A DNA stretch of 64,000 bases from Ophiostoma sp. CBS 140.51 (GCA_029298735.1 JANSLP010000004.1:1-64000); one strand, 5' to 3'; shown: positions 31,265 through 42,460, counted from the stretch's first letter. Made by a program: numbers and translations. The notes: generated from the sequence alone by a model not told the origin.

Positions 31265-32251
31265 ATGCCCAAAACATACATCAAGGGCTGGCTCAAGGAC
31301 AAAACATTACGAAGTGGTCGCAAATCGACTTCGGCAAAGAATAACGCACTCTCGTCGACTTTATCGTCGAGTCCGACCGCGGTCGAATCATCACGCCCAA
31401 AGCATGATGCAGAAACCAACGTGCTAGGATCCAGACTCTCGTTCGACGACGAAGCTCCACAAGATGTGTATGCCATATCCATTCGGACCCGCCCACCGCC
31501 GTACTACGACAAAGAGGGTAGCCTTGAGGGAACCGGGATGCTCAGGGGGAGACTGTGGTCAGAAGCATTCATCACGTTCAACGACCGCTCTCCCGAGCTA
31601 GCTGACACCTACAAGGCGCTGCATGTCGCGGCCATGTCGCCATATGATAGCCTCGACATTATTCGCCTCCTTCTCGAGCACGGTGCGGACGGCAATGCCC
31701 GTGACATGTGTGGACGCATGCCTCTCCATCTCGCTGCACGCTCCAATTGTATGCCTAATCTGCGGGCGCCGGTGGAGCACGAGGAACACGATGGTGATGA
31801 GATTGTCGACATGCATGCCCGCGACATGTACGGCAATGAAGTGATACACTTTGTCACAAACTCTGCTGCTCAACAAACGGATGTCTTGCAGTATCTGGTG
31901 GACCATGGCGCCAACATCAATACCCTCAATGACAGCCTCTGCTAGAACCTCACCAAAGGTGTGCTTTGTCTTGACTTGCGCGCTGTGATCAGGCTGATTG
32001 AGTTGGGTGCCGATCCAGCCCGCGCTGTACCTCGATCCCAAGGTGGCCGAGCTAAAATAGTATGACTGGAGTGCCTGCAGTTTACACGTTGGACACCGAA
32101 AGAGATTCATGCTTGATGAGAAGATTGTGCGGAAGATGGAGCAGATGAAAGATTTTCTTGCCGGCATTGAACGCCACTATCTCGAACGAAAAAATTATGA
32201 CGACGACTGCGATAACGACGAGGACGAGGAAGGCGGGGAAGACGGGGAGTA
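31265..32251 (+). pseudogene. ankyrin-repeat protein, interrupted
   Basis: An ATG at 31265 opens a 226-codon frame with ankyrin repeats: ALHVAAMSPYDSLDIIRLLL, GADGNARDMCGRMPLHLAA, ARDMYGNEVIHFVTN and LQYLVDHGANINTLND. The frame ends at a TAG (31943-31945) inside a repeat. The same frame resumes directly with DLRAVIRLIELGADPARAV, a clear further repeat, until TGA at about 32060. A second continuation in the next frame (32109-32251) encodes a charged segment (KIVRKMEQMKDFLAG, then an Asp/Glu-rich run). I therefore read it as one ankyrin gene broken by a stop and probably a frameshift. A shorter functional protein ending at 31945 cannot be ruled out. Ankyrin repeats mediate protein binding; partners are unknown. 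Confidence 0.65.
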
Positions 32252-33475
32252 AGAAATCGGCAGCGAGTATCATGATGTGGTCGAAGATGTTGACGGGCGT
32301 ACGGAGGATGAAACAAATGATGGCAATGAAGAAGGAGAGTAAGACGAGAGTAAAAATTCGGAGCAATCGGACGTGAACACTGGCATATATGCCCACTCAC
32401 CACGGTCGATTGCCCGCCGACATTCGGGATGTCCTGATCGCATGTTGTGCTGATATAGATCTGTAAACTTGAATTGGACTTCTTTTTTTGTATACTACCA
32501 TGCACGCTGCTTTTTGTTCAATTTACTCGTGGTTTGGAAGCTCTCACTTTTATATATGCACACAGGGCTCATTGAGTCCTCGATATTGCCCACGCTGGTC
32601 ATGTCCATTATCTTGTACTCTGTTGTCTTTCAGGGAAATTTTTTGAGAAATTTTTACATTGTTTGTCCACAAGAAAGTCATAATGAAAGTAATAAAACCC
32701 GGTTAATTTGTACATTGCCACGTTTACATTTGTGCTGGTTTCGTTGTCAATTTTGGAAAATAAAAGGAAACCAAAAAAAACACGCAAAAATCCATTGAAT
32801 AAATTACGCCTTAAAGAATTATAGTAAAATATCAACGATAAACATAAAAGATGAAATAAAAAAGCAGAAAGTTTTGTTGAAATTCCATACTTCATGTATG
32901 AGGCGTTTTAAACCTTGGGAATGCGGCAAACAATTTCATGTCATCATGTTGATCGTTGGGTGCAGCGCCATTGGAGTAATATCGATGAGCTAAAGTAGGC
33001 AACCTTTAGCGCGATATTGGAGGGGCGCGAACCCCTGGAGCGAGCCCCTGACAGGCGTCAACAGAAAGGGGGCCAGTGGAAGGAGTGGATCCGCAGAAAA
33101 TTTCGAGAGATATTACATAAGCCATACAAAAGTGAGATTTTCAGCCATTTTCAGCCCACCACACCAATCTGCTCTCTCCTCTGTCCTCCCCACACCCACC
33201 AGGCGCGTCTAGCCCCATGCATTTTTAGATTTTTTTTTCTCTGGTGTCCCTTTTTTGTTTGGACGTCTCACCGTTTCACCGACTCGAATCTGGACTCTAG
33301 ACCTCACCTCCTGCCTCCCCTCCTCCTCGCCCTCTCCGCCGACATTATCTCGACCCAGCCGGCCGTACCTTTTTCTTCCTCCGACTTTTCTTTCTTCCGA
33401 TTTCTTGTCTCCGACTCCTTTCTCGACTCCTTTTCGACCTCTTCCCCCTCACCCCCACCTCAACACACATTCACC
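32252..33475. other. intergenic region upstream of RRM gene
   Basis: About 1.2 kb, AT-rich from 32460 to 32900, then strongly CT-rich from about 33160 up to the start codon. The CT-rich part is a common promoter and leader feature of highly expressed fungal genes. No gene is recognised in it. Confidence 0.4.
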
Positions 33476-34432
33476 ATGGACTCTCCCGGCCACCGCGACG
33501 AGCAATCCGGCGCCATTGCCGAAGGCCGCCGCATCTACCTTGGTACGCACCGTGCCATATCGTGACAATGCACGAAAAGACACGAAACTAACCTTCCCTC
33601 TCCCTCTCCAGGCAACCTTCTCTACGCCACCCGTCCCAACGAGATCGAGCAGGCCCTCGAGGACCACGGCTTCGGCAACTACGCCCAAATCCACGTCTCC
33701 GTCGACCCTGTCAGTGGCCGCAACCCGGGCTACTGCTTTGTCGACTTTAACGACCGCGAGACCGCCGAGTCGGCCTTGAACTCGCTTGTCGCCACTGTCC
33801 GCGGCCGTCCCCTCAAGGTCGGCCCGTGCCAGCCCAAGCAGCAGGGCCAGCGCCGCGACGCGCGCCCGGCTGACCGCTGGGGCTCGTCGCGCGAGGCCAA
33901 CACGGACTCCCGCACGGGCGACGACCGTCGCTGGGGCGACTGGAAGAAGGGCACCGACGGCCGTGACAACAACAACACTCCGAGCGGCGGCAAGCGCCTG
34001 TACATTGGCAACCTGGGCCCCATGCAGGATCAGGAGCAGAACCAGCAGGAGATTGGCGATTTGTTGCAGGGTTTCGCGCCCACCGCCATTGGCAAGCGCC
34101 TTACTGCCCGCGACCGCGAGACCAACGAGCCCCGCCCCGGCCAGAACTATTGCTTTGTCGATTTCGCCACGGCCGACGAGGCCCGCCAGGCCATGGAGGC
34201 GCTGAACGGCATTCCCTATGGCGACGAGGGCAACACGCTGCGGGTGTCGATTGCGCGGGGCACGCCCGAGGGCGGCCGGTCAAGGCAGGAGTACCAGCCG
34301 CGTGGTGGCAACGGCGACCGCAACGGCGGTGACCGTGACGGCAACAACGGCGGCGGCTACCGCAAGCGGAACACGGCTGAGGACGGCCCACCGCGCGCGC
34401 TGACTGCCAACAGCTGGCGCAGACAGGACTAA
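33476..34432 (+). CDS. RNA-binding protein with two RRM domains
   Basis: Two exons, 33476..33542 and 33612..34432, with a 69-base intron (GTACGC..CAG), give 295 residues. The start sits in a good context (CACCATGG). RRM1 spans about 18-95, with RNP2 IYLGNL and RNP1 PGYCFVDF. RRM2 spans about 165-255, with RNP2 LYIGNL and RNP1 QNYCFVDF. The linker is rich in Arg, Asp and Trp (DDRRWGDWKKG). The tail is a Gly/Arg/Asp/Asn-rich low-complexity segment. The layout resembles fungal hnRNP/Nsr1-like proteins that bind mRNA or pre-rRNA in the nucleus. The first intron interrupts RNP2 of RRM1, and the exonic sequence is unusually GC-rich compared with the flanks. Confidence 0.93.
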
Positions 34433-36512
34433 GCGTCCGTCGCTGTGTCCTCGCTGTGCCCTCTCTTTCCTTATTTCACCTTTTCCTTTCCTTATGACGA
34501 TTTCTCATGTTCTTTTTCACGTCTCGTATGTACGAAAGGGATGTTGTGTTTGATTGAATCTTTCTCCATGATGACTGAATGTTTCGTCTTTTCTTTACGT
34601 CGAACAACAACAGCAACAAAAAGTAATGGGACAAAGGGTCTTTTAGAGTTTTCTATTTCATTTCGTTTTTTTTATTTCGTTTGTCAAACTCTTGTTTCTT
34701 CTGTTCTTCTGTTTCTTGTATGGGTATCCGCTTGATGCGTGTATTTTAACTAGGACATTAAATACCGGTCTACAATTATGCTAGATTTAGTGTTAGGTTA
34801 CGTCACAATGAATTTCTGATGGACAAAAGAAGTGTTGGCGTGGTGTAATTATTGTGTACGAAAGGAGTAGGATTCTTAGACTGCAACCAGACTACAACAG
34901 ACCACAACCTTCACCGCTGCAGATCTGGATCCATCCGAAGTTTGGCAGCCCTCATCGGGGAAACGTATCTTGACATCATGCCGTCTCGGTCGTCTATTTT
35001 TGACTTATCTTTGACGTCGGTCGACATTCACATGCTATGCAATTAACGTCTTCCTTCGTATCTTTATTAATAATTTATGGAGGAGTATTCTTGGCGAGAA
35101 CATGACAACCTAATGCAACTGGCTTACGCCTTCACGGACTCAAGGCTGTCTAAACCCAGTAAATTCCGTACAAAGGATGTCTCAGTTGGAATTAGGTTCT
35201 CACAACACTCACGTGCAAGAGTGAGAACTAACACTGACGGCCAACCAAACTGTGCTAGTACGACGCAGGCGACACCGAATGACGGAACCGTTGCAACGGC
35301 AGTCAGCAAGGCTGCGAACGATTTGACGATCGTCTATTGTCCCGAAGCTCACCCGTCGATATATCTTCCGTACAAATCCACCACAATTGGAGTAAAAGAA
35401 AGAAACGACTTGTTTATTTTTTCCACTTCAGCGGAGATACAGGTTTGCTTGTCGTACTTGGCTTTGAAATCAAATCGGCGTTAAGCAAAAGTGGCTCTCG
35501 AAATGCCCCTCAAAAACAAAGTCTTTTTCACATTTTACTTCGTACTCGCGATCTCGCTCGCTTCACTTCGCCTCCTGTTTCCTTGTTGGTCGTATTGTAT
35601 GGTGGCGTCAGCTAATTCTCCTATTTTCTCGGTGGTTTTCTTGCCGTTGCCCTGCATTGTCTCCCAGCTACGAGGTACTGTCCCATTCCAGTAAAGATTG
35701 ATGCGGTTCCGCCCAACATTTCTTGCAGAACACCATCACCAAATTCGTTCGGCATGGCACACACCCGATCCGACTTGTGCAACCGTCGCTGTTCGACGCT
35801 GTCATTGCTGTTTGTTATCTCCACTAGCGCGGGCGCAAAACAGGAGAAATTTTGCACCAACTGTCGACAAAAGGACTAGAACATTTTTTTTCTTCTTTTT
35901 CTTCTTTTCCGTACCAATTCCCAGATCTTTCTTTATCTCCTAGTTGCACGCATCATCGAATATTTGTAACCAAAGGAACAACCAAGCTCCAAAATTGCCT
36001 CCTTAAAACAGCCTGGTCTGCATTGGAAGGCGGGCCTTACGTAGGGCCTCGGCACTCAACATGTATTTGCTGGGATGAGTAAGTTTGTACTACTCCTCCG
36101 TACAGCGAGCTCTATTTCCACAACTCACCACTTTTACACCACCCCCACTAGTATTTACACTTCCACAGACCCTCAACTGCGTTAATTCTGTGCGTTCTTT
36201 TTTCTAGAAAAGTCGACAGTTGCAGAGCTCCGTTCGGAACGATAGGACTTAAGACTCGATTGGTACAAGCAAAGCTCTTTAGTAGACGTCTTTAGCTTTC
36301 GGCTTTGTCGTCCGAGCGATGTAGCTCAGTTGCTTTACGTCATGGCCCTCGTAGATATAAAGGGAGCTGTTCCTGTCCCTTAAAACCTATTGTTGGATGA
36401 TTGCAACTATTCTCGATACATCCAACAGTTGCAACACCCCCAACAGTCTCGATAACTACCAACGTACCCAACAGCACATTCCCGACAACAACCACACACA
36501 CACCAACACAAA
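34433..36512. other. long intergenic region upstream of alcohol dehydrogenase
   Basis: About 2.1 kb without a supported gene. A 135-codon frame at 35077-35484 has no recognisable family or spliced extension. A likely TATA element, TATAAAGG, lies at 36354-36361, about 155 bases before the dehydrogenase ATG, and CA-rich sequence follows up to that start. Confidence 0.45.
36352..36363 (+). promoter_or_regulatory. TATA-box candidate of the alcohol dehydrogenase gene
   Basis: GATATAAAGGGA reads like a strong TATA element, about 155 bases before the ATG at 36513, followed by an AC-rich leader. Position and sequence are the only evidence. Confidence 0.5.
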
Positions 36513-37669
36513 ATGTCATCTGGGAAGCAAACCAAGTTCGAGGGTTGGCTCGGCCTCGACAGCAACAGCGTCAAGGGCCAGATGAAATGGGGCGAGTTTG
36601 AGCCCAAGAAGTGGGAAGAGTCCGATGTCGATATTCAGGTCTCACACTGCGGTATCTGCGGCTCGGATCTGCACACCCTCCAGTCTGGTTGGAGAGACAC
36701 TCCTTATCGTGAGTACCCTACGTAGCATTTGATTTTGGTTTAACCTCTTCGACTCCCCTCGTTGCTACGCATACTGACTGTTTAGCCTGCGTCGTTGGTC
36801 ATGAAATCGTCGGCACGGCCGTCCGTGTAGGCAAGGACGTTAAGCACATCAAGGAGGGCGACCGCGTCGGTGTCGGTGCCCAAGGCCGCTCGTGCCTGCA
36901 AAAGGACTGCCCGGAGTGCTCCACGGGTATGGAGAGCTACTGCTCGCGTGGCAGCGTCGGTACCTACGGCGGCATCCACCCCAACGACATTGGCAAGTCC
37001 TATGGCGGCTATGCCACCTACAACCGTAGCAACGGCCATTTTGTCTTTAAGATCCCCGACGCCCTGAAATCGGAGCACGCGGCACCCATGCTCTGCGGCG
37101 GCGTCACTGTTTACTCCCCTCTAAAACGCCACGGTGCCGGCCCCGGCAAGACGGTCGGTATTGTCGGTGTCGGTGGTCTTGGCCATTTCGGTATCATTTT
37201 CGCCAAGGCTCTCGGCGCCGACCGCGTTGTTGGCCTGTCAAGAAAGTCTGACAAGCGTGAGGATGCCCTGGCCCTGGGTGCCGACGAGTACATTGCGACC
37301 GATGAGGACAAGGACTGGCCCACCAAGCACGCCCGCTCGCTGGACCTGATTGTGTCCACCATCTCCAGCGCCAAGATGCCCATGAGCGACTACCTCAAGC
37401 TGCTCAAGGTCCACGGCACCTTTGTGCAGGTCGGCATCCCCGACGGCGGCGAGCTGCCCAACATCAACGCTTTTACCCTTATTGGCGGCGGCATCCAGGT
37501 CGGCGGCAGCGCCATTGGCTCGCCCAACGAGATCCGCGAGATGCTGCAGCTGGCGGCCGACAAGGGCATCAAGCCGTGGGTGCAGGTGCGTCCGCTCAAG
37601 GACGCCAATGCGGCCGTGGTCGATATGGACAAGGGCAACGCACGGTACCGCTATGTCCTAGAGGCATAG
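36513..37669 (+). CDS. zinc-dependent, NADP-type alcohol dehydrogenase (cinnamyl alcohol dehydrogenase/ADH6-like)
   Basis: Two exons, 36513..36708 and 36786..37669, with a 77-base intron (GTGAGT..TAG), give 359 residues, the usual length of MDR alcohol dehydrogenases. Catalytic zinc ligands are Cys46 (SHCGICGSD) and His71-Glu72 (VVGHE). A structural zinc loop with four cysteines follows (SCLQKDCPECSTGMESYC). The Rossmann motif is GVGGLGHFG, and SRKSDKRED downstream of it favours NADP(H). The family reduces aromatic and aliphatic aldehydes, useful in detoxifying plant-derived phenolic aldehydes. It is a soluble cytosolic protein. Codon use is strongly GC-ending like the SDR and RRM genes. Confidence 0.95.
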
Positions 37670-37860
37670 ACTATTTTGGGAATGAAGAAAGAAAAAAGAA
37701 AATGAATTGATTATTGGTGAAACGGGGTTAGGGATACGTGGCTATGAGAGAACGGATGAAATGATACAGATTATAATATTTCACGAAGAAAGAAAGAAAT
37801 GAATTAACAAGATAAAATACGAATCTACCACATGTGTTACCTACTGATAATACGTTGCAT

Positions 37861-38465
37861 CTACGGGCACACTCTAGCCACAGTAACGCCAGACAGGCCG
37901 ATGTAGGCTGTTCCAGTCACCGGAAACTCGAGCGTCGACGTCTCCGTCGTCACCACAAATGTATTGGTGCACGTCATCCAGTCGGTCGATACCTCATTGG
38001 ATGCGTACACAAAGTCCGCCACCTGAGTGCTCGCATTGTCATCGGTCACAATAATGTGCCCGGCGGTAAAGGGCGCTTGTACTGCAGCGTCATACACAAA
38101 GCTGATGGAGTAGGTCGCACCAACAACAGACGTCGAAATATCTTGTTGGATTGAACCAGTTTCACCGCTAAAATGAAAAAATTGGCAAGATCGGCCTGGG
38201 GCGCTGCACTGTCCTTCGGTAATGTAACCAACCTGTGTTGTCGAGCTTGCCGTGTACCAGTTGCTGCCGGCGTTGGCAGAGTATCCGTTAGAGACAAGAT
38301 CCAGGCCCGGTTCGCAGACGGGGAGGACACCAATGATGCGGAAGAGGCGGAGGGAATAGACGACGCAGACGAAGCAGACGACGCTGGCTTGCTGGGACGG
38401 CAGTTGACTGCCATGGCCGTGCTAGTGGCAAGGCCGAGAGCCAGGAGCTGGAACACGTGTTTCAT
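37861..38465 (-). pseudogene. secreted CBM/lectin-like protein with a frameshift in its Ser-rich linker
   Basis: The ATG at 38465 opens a signal peptide (MKHVFQLLALGLATSTAMA) and a Ser/Ala linker (PASSASSASSIPSASSAS). The original frame then loses meaning. A frame one base off carries a clear galactose-binding-like domain: CEPGLDLVSNGYSANAG, QCSAPGRSCQFFHFSG, and on to TVARVCP with the stop at 37861-37863. No GT..AG intron fits between them, so a one-base indel near 38305-38325 is inferred. The domain pattern (NG.., paired Cys, ..TYSISFVYD) matches the intact gene at 45361-46146. It is either a pseudogene or a base-calling error in the low-complexity linker. Confidence 0.65.
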
Positions 38466-38667
38466 TTTGCTGGCGAAGTGTGACCCCGTTTAGAAGTTTG
38501 ATGAAACTGACTAGAAATAAGCGATAAAAGAAAATAGGGGGAAAAAATGGAAGTGGAATAGAGAGCCTCTTTAAGTTTAAGGACGGAACAGTAAACTTTT
38601 AGAAGAATGCCTTAGTTTGCACTACAGTGAAGTGGTCTCTGAGAAATTCTCTCGTCCTTAGCTAGGA

Positions 38668-38806
38668 CCCAGCCATTTGTATACCAGCCATTTTTATGCC
38701 AACTATTTTTATACCAACCAATTTTATACGAACCATTATACCAGCCAACTGGCTCGGGTATACAAACATAGCTGGTATTTAAATGGCTAGTATAAAAATG
38801 GCTGGT
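38668..38806. repeat. 15-bp repeat array with inverted copies
   Basis: Units close to ACCAGCCATTTTTAT are tandemly arranged at 38668-38682, 38683-38697, 38698-38712 and 38713-38727, with decayed copies to about 38750. The reverse complement (ATAAAAATGGCTGGT) occurs at 38792-38806, with a second inverted copy at 38777-38791. The whole can fold as a hairpin centred near 38755. It lies beside transposon remains. Confidence 0.85.
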
Positions 38807-39220
38807 AACGAATTCACACATAAATGTGTCCTAGAATTTAAACGCTGGAATGTGGAACGGCGCCTTCTCCATAAACGACATCTTTACGACAACTTGAAAA
38901 CAATCGAACATGAAGCAGCTGCGGTCTCCGACATCGACGAGGGGCAAGTATGCCCTGTTACAAAGGCACTTTCCCAAGAAGGTATGAAGCTCTGCTAGGT
39001 GATCAAGTCTAGGGGAGGGTTTTTGTTTTGGTAAAACAGTGATAAGGTGTAACGGTCGAACAATAATCAACACGTATAACGGGGGTGTTTATATACAATG
39101 ATGGCACAGGAATATAGGTTCATGTAGGTTTATATTTCAGACAATCCGTAGCGACTGAGTCTCCCTTTTATCTAGTTGGGAGGAAGCCTCAGTCTTATAT
39201 ATCTATCGTGCTTCATCCAA

Positions 39221-39295
39221 CTTCATCCCGTAGCTTCATTCTGCTATGAAATGAAGTTCATCCTGCTTCATTCCGTAGCTTCATTCCGTTCTGAA
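39221..39295. repeat. imperfect direct repeat, about 30 bp
   Basis: Two copies (39221-39250, 39266-39295) share the CTTCAT-CCGTAGCTTCATTC core, separated by 15 bases. There are a few mismatches. Confidence 0.6.
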
Positions 39296-39449
39296 GTTGT
39301 GTTCCCTTTATCTGATTGGTTCGTTCCTAAGCCACTGTCCTTTCAGCCACACCTCGTGCTGTTTGACGTTATCCCTCGCGTCTTTGTTCTTCCCGTCCCG
39401 TTAAGGGGTCGGTTTGTTGTCTTGGCCTATTGATGAGGCCGTTGGGGGC

Positions 39450-39924
39450 CATATTCGTAACATCCGCGTCAACGATACCGTACTTGGCGCACTAACGCGA
39501 ACCACGCGTTAATTTTTTCAGGATCTTCACAGACGGCTCTCTGGTAGTCGTAGGCACGATTAAAACGCGTCTGAAGGTCTGGTTGTCGTTTAACGAAGTT
39601 AGATGCCCAGCGCTTTCCGACGCGTCCCGTGTCGCACTCTGCCAGTAAAAACATTGGCCATATCTTCCACGTCCGCCAACCTGGGCGGAAATCCTCGCGC
39701 ATCCAAGCCGAAAATATATTGGAGAAGAGAATTCTCTTCCAGCTCTTTCCATTCGAAGAGTTGGCGCGGGTGTCTTGTCGAGCGCGTCGGCCGTTCATTC
39801 TGCCGGTGAGAGTTGTTTTCGAGACATTGTAAATATTTGCTGCAGCTCTAGTACTCAATTTTGGGTCTTTTTCAATAGCCTTTATGGCTAGCAATATCCT
39901 TGTTTTATTTGATGGCGATTCCAT
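39450..39924 (-). mobile_element. pogo/Fot-type (Tc1-mariner superfamily) transposase relic, 5' part only
   Basis: The frame from ATG 39924 encodes about 150 residues of the N-terminal DNA-binding half of a pogo/Fot transposase. A psq-type helix-turn-helix (AAANIYNVSKTTLTGRMNGR) is followed by a CENP-B-type HTH region (GKRWASNFVKRQPDLQTRF). The next conserved part (KYGIVDADV) is only found after a frame change near 39482, and the DDE catalytic domain is absent. The middle (NSSNGKSWKRILFSNIF) also looks mutated. It is a non-autonomous remnant. Terminal inverted repeats were not found by eye. Confidence 0.8.
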
Positions 39925-40174
39925 TGTTTTGGTGAAGAAATGTTGTTGAAAAGAAAAAGGTAGTGGTTAGAGAGAAAGTGGTACGCTCGCTTGTCTGGCC
40001 TGCTCGCTTATCAACTACGTTAGTTACTTTTAATATTTTATACAAGGCAGAGGTCAGTATATCTAAGGTAAGATAATGAATTACTAAGAAATCGGTCTAA
40101 TTATTTACTCTTAGACGGACAGTTCAACTTGTCTAACTCTGCCCGGAAAATACGGTAAAAACATCTCCGGCCTC

Positions 40175-41275
40175 TTAAGCAGTGGAGTTGAATTGGGGCA
40201 TAGTACCGTTCTGTGGGGACAAAGAGGAACCATCGGAATTCGCAACACCACCATCAGCATAGTACAGCGCGGCAGCGCCTGCAGCGCTGGCATAGCTCGT
40301 GTTTACACCAAATGAAAGCCAGGCGAACAAGCCATCGGCAACAGTGTCACCAAGCATGGTGTATTCCATGAGTGGGTCCACGCCGTCCGTGTCCGCCTCC
40401 GAAGCCAGAATATCATCATCAGCGTTATTCGTCAGCGTCTGCTCATTGAGCGCATAGGGCGAGGTAGCCTCTACGGCCGAGATTAAGGTCTGGTCAAAGA
40501 ACGCCTGACCGACGTGCATGGCAGTGGTGTCATGGCCGATGGTACCATTGGGAAGAAGCGTGCCGTTAGTGTGAACAAGGACGTGGATGTGGGTAGCACG
40601 TCCAGTATAGTGACCCGGGAATATGGTAGTGAACTGGACAACGCCATCGTCGTCTGTTTCCTGGATACCACGGAGAAAGGTTGTGTTCAGACCGCCCTGG
40701 CCGCCAGATACGCCAGAGTACACGCCGGTGGCGTTGCAGTGCCAGATCTCAACAAAGTGGTTCGGCACCGGCTCGCACGTATCAACGTCTATAACCTGGT
40801 AGTCCACAGTAAGCGGTACTCCGGTCTGCGTCTCTGTAACGTCGGAGCGCACAAACTCGCCAGATACATCTTGCATAAGTTAGTACATAATCGAACTTGT
40901 AAGTTCCGTTAATATAAATGTCTTACAGTAAGGGCCATCGGTGACCTCGGGAGTCAGGACACAGGAGTTGTTTGACGAAAAGAGAACGGTCTCCGGCGTG
41001 TTGGTCGAGTAGCCTTTGGACGTCTCGTTATGGTTCGTAGCAAGATCCTCGTCTAGGCTTCTGACGTTCAGGCGTTTCCTTGCAGCAGCACGGCGGGCCA
41101 CGCTGCGGGCCTCAATTCCTCGCGCCTGGAGTTTCGCAGCGCAGTGCTCGAGAGTGCTTCTACGTGTGGAAGCCTTGAAAGCGCGGCGCTCCGCGATCTC
41201 TTCAGTTAGGTCATGGCCGGGATGGGCCATGGCAGCGCAAATGAATGCAGCCACAACGGGAACCGAGAAATGCAT
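40175..41275 (-). CDS. secreted intradiol ring-cleavage dioxygenase-like protein
   Basis: Two exons, 41275..40927 and 40869..40175, with a 57-base intron give 347 residues. The join restores the family motif DGPYYVSGE, with the weak acceptor CAAG supported by alignment. The ATG at 41275 is chosen because it opens a signal peptide (MHFSVPVVAAFICAAMA); more upstream ATGs lack one. Iron(III) ligands are visible: Tyr in WHCNATGVYSG, then Tyr and two His in PGHYTGRATHIH. The core resembles extracellular fungal catechol dioxygenases that open aromatic rings between the hydroxyls, as in lignin- or plant-phenolic breakdown. A basic, Arg-rich pro-segment near 25-80 (RRSTLEHCAAK, ARSVARRAAARKR) may be processed. 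Confidence 0.9.
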
Positions 41276-42129
41276 GATGGAGATGGGAACAGAATAAACT
41301 GATGAAAGATTTGTAAAGCTAATAAGAAAAGCTGTTAAAGAGCGTGTGAAGACTGAAGGGAAAGAGATTGATTGCTGTTGTCTGCGATTAAAAGAGAAAA
41401 CGACGTCGGAACCGATGCCTTTAATACTTTTAGCACATAGGCCGTAGTTAAATAGATACATGCCCATTATTACACCAACGAAAACGAGAAGCCCTCGCCG
41501 TTACGAAACCATATGAGCAAGTCCCAGGATTGCGATGCTGTTCAACCATATGAGCAAGTCCCAGGACTGCGATGCTGTTCATGTGAATAGAAACTACTAT
41601 CTAGCCAATCAGGACGAATCTAATGACGATTAACTGCAGATCAGCATACGCGTAATGGAACGGGCGGGGGCATGTACCCGTCTTCTAAATAAAAGTTCCA
41701 GAGGTATTAGTCTTTAGGTAGCAGGCGGTTGGCGGTAGGCCTGGTAACAGCCTGCCCCCTGTAAATCAAAGAGCCTGCCAAGAAAGGAGCGACATCTTGA
41801 GATTTCGGCACTGCATTACAGGCCAATAAAGATCTTCTTATTTTACATAGGTTATTCTACGGTTTTTTTCTTCTTTTACATATCTTTCTTCTCGATCTAG
41901 CCCGTGCCTTCTACATCGCGCTAATTGAGTTATCTCCGTGCGCTAAAAAAAAAAAAAAAGGTTGCTGGCGATCGCGGCGGATTTTACCGTAAACGGAGAT
42001 TATTCCTAACACGATCTGGACTAGAGCCTTGGCAAGGAGAAGTATTGCGGAGTACAGCGCCCCACCACGTAATCGGTATGACGACGCCCCAATGGGACGG
42101 GCTGAGTGCCCAGTAAATGGCTAGGTCGC
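41276..42129. other. intergenic region with tandem duplication
   Basis: It holds the upstream flank of the dioxygenase gene and the 37-bp tandem duplication at 41507-41580. A poly(A) run lies at 41945-41959. No gene is recognised. Confidence 0.4.
41507..41580. repeat. 37-bp tandem duplication
   Basis: Two adjacent copies, 41507-41543 and 41544-41580, begin AACCATATGAGCAAGTCCC and differ at a single position (T versus C). Such a fresh duplication indicates recent slippage or unequal exchange. Confidence 0.9.
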
Positions 42130-42460
42130 GGGCTCTTGGACGGGCGTGCGTATGCGTGCCTGCATGCAAAGCGCCCGGACGACAGTCAAGAATAACATAA
42201 TCTCGGAACAACACATACAAAGGGAGATCCCCAGAGGGAGTAGGGGAGCACTCGAAGAAGGTCGACACGGCCTTACCTGGCAAACACACCCTCACACTGT
42301 ACGACAACCTCAAACGAAACGAAACACGTATTTTTGCACAGCTACGGACGGGCATGGCACGCATCAACGGATACCTACATCAGATCGGAGCAGCAGAAAC
42401 GGCAGCCTGCGCATGCGGCCAAGCAAGAGAGACCATCAAGTACTTCCTTCTCAAAGTGAC
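42130..42460 (+). mobile_element. LINE (Tad1-like non-LTR retrotransposon) relic, C-terminal end
   Basis: The frame with CCA at 42231 reads PEGVGEHSKKVDTALPGKHT, then LYDNLKRNE, IFAQLRTGMARINGYLHQIG and CACGQARETIKYFLLK. This is the tail of the RNase H/C-terminal region of fungal LINE elements, including the Leu-Arg-Thr-Gly and Cys-x-Cys-Gly motifs. No reverse transcriptase core lies upstream, and the match stops near 42458, where sequence of the minus-strand NACHT relic begins. It is a short, immobile fragment. Confidence 0.7.

Larger units (their letters stand above)
38466..39468. other. intergenic, repeat-rich region
   Basis: Apart from the 15-bp array, it holds a direct repeat of about 30 bases (39221-39250 and 39266-39295, CTTCAT.CCGTAGCTTCATTC core). 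No gene is supported, and the sequence is AT-rich, as expected near old mobile elements. Confidence 0.5.

Noticed and set aside
35077..35484. 135-codon frame as a gene
   Set aside because: No family, no signal peptide, no spliced extension and ordinary intergenic composition.
36308..36345. tRNA-like D-arm word (GCGATGTAGCTCAGTTG)
   Set aside because: No anticodon arm, T arm or acceptor pairing follows; it is only a chance D-arm resemblance.
38668..38806. Repeat array as CRISPR
   Set aside because: Units are tandem without spacers and the genome is eukaryotic.
38612..38821. Trp/Tyr/Asn-rich 69-codon minus-strand frame
   Set aside because: It is the translation of the 15-bp repeat array, not a protein gene.
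41945..41959. Poly(A) run as the tail of a retroposed gene
   Set aside because: No gene-derived sequence or target-site duplication is attached to it.
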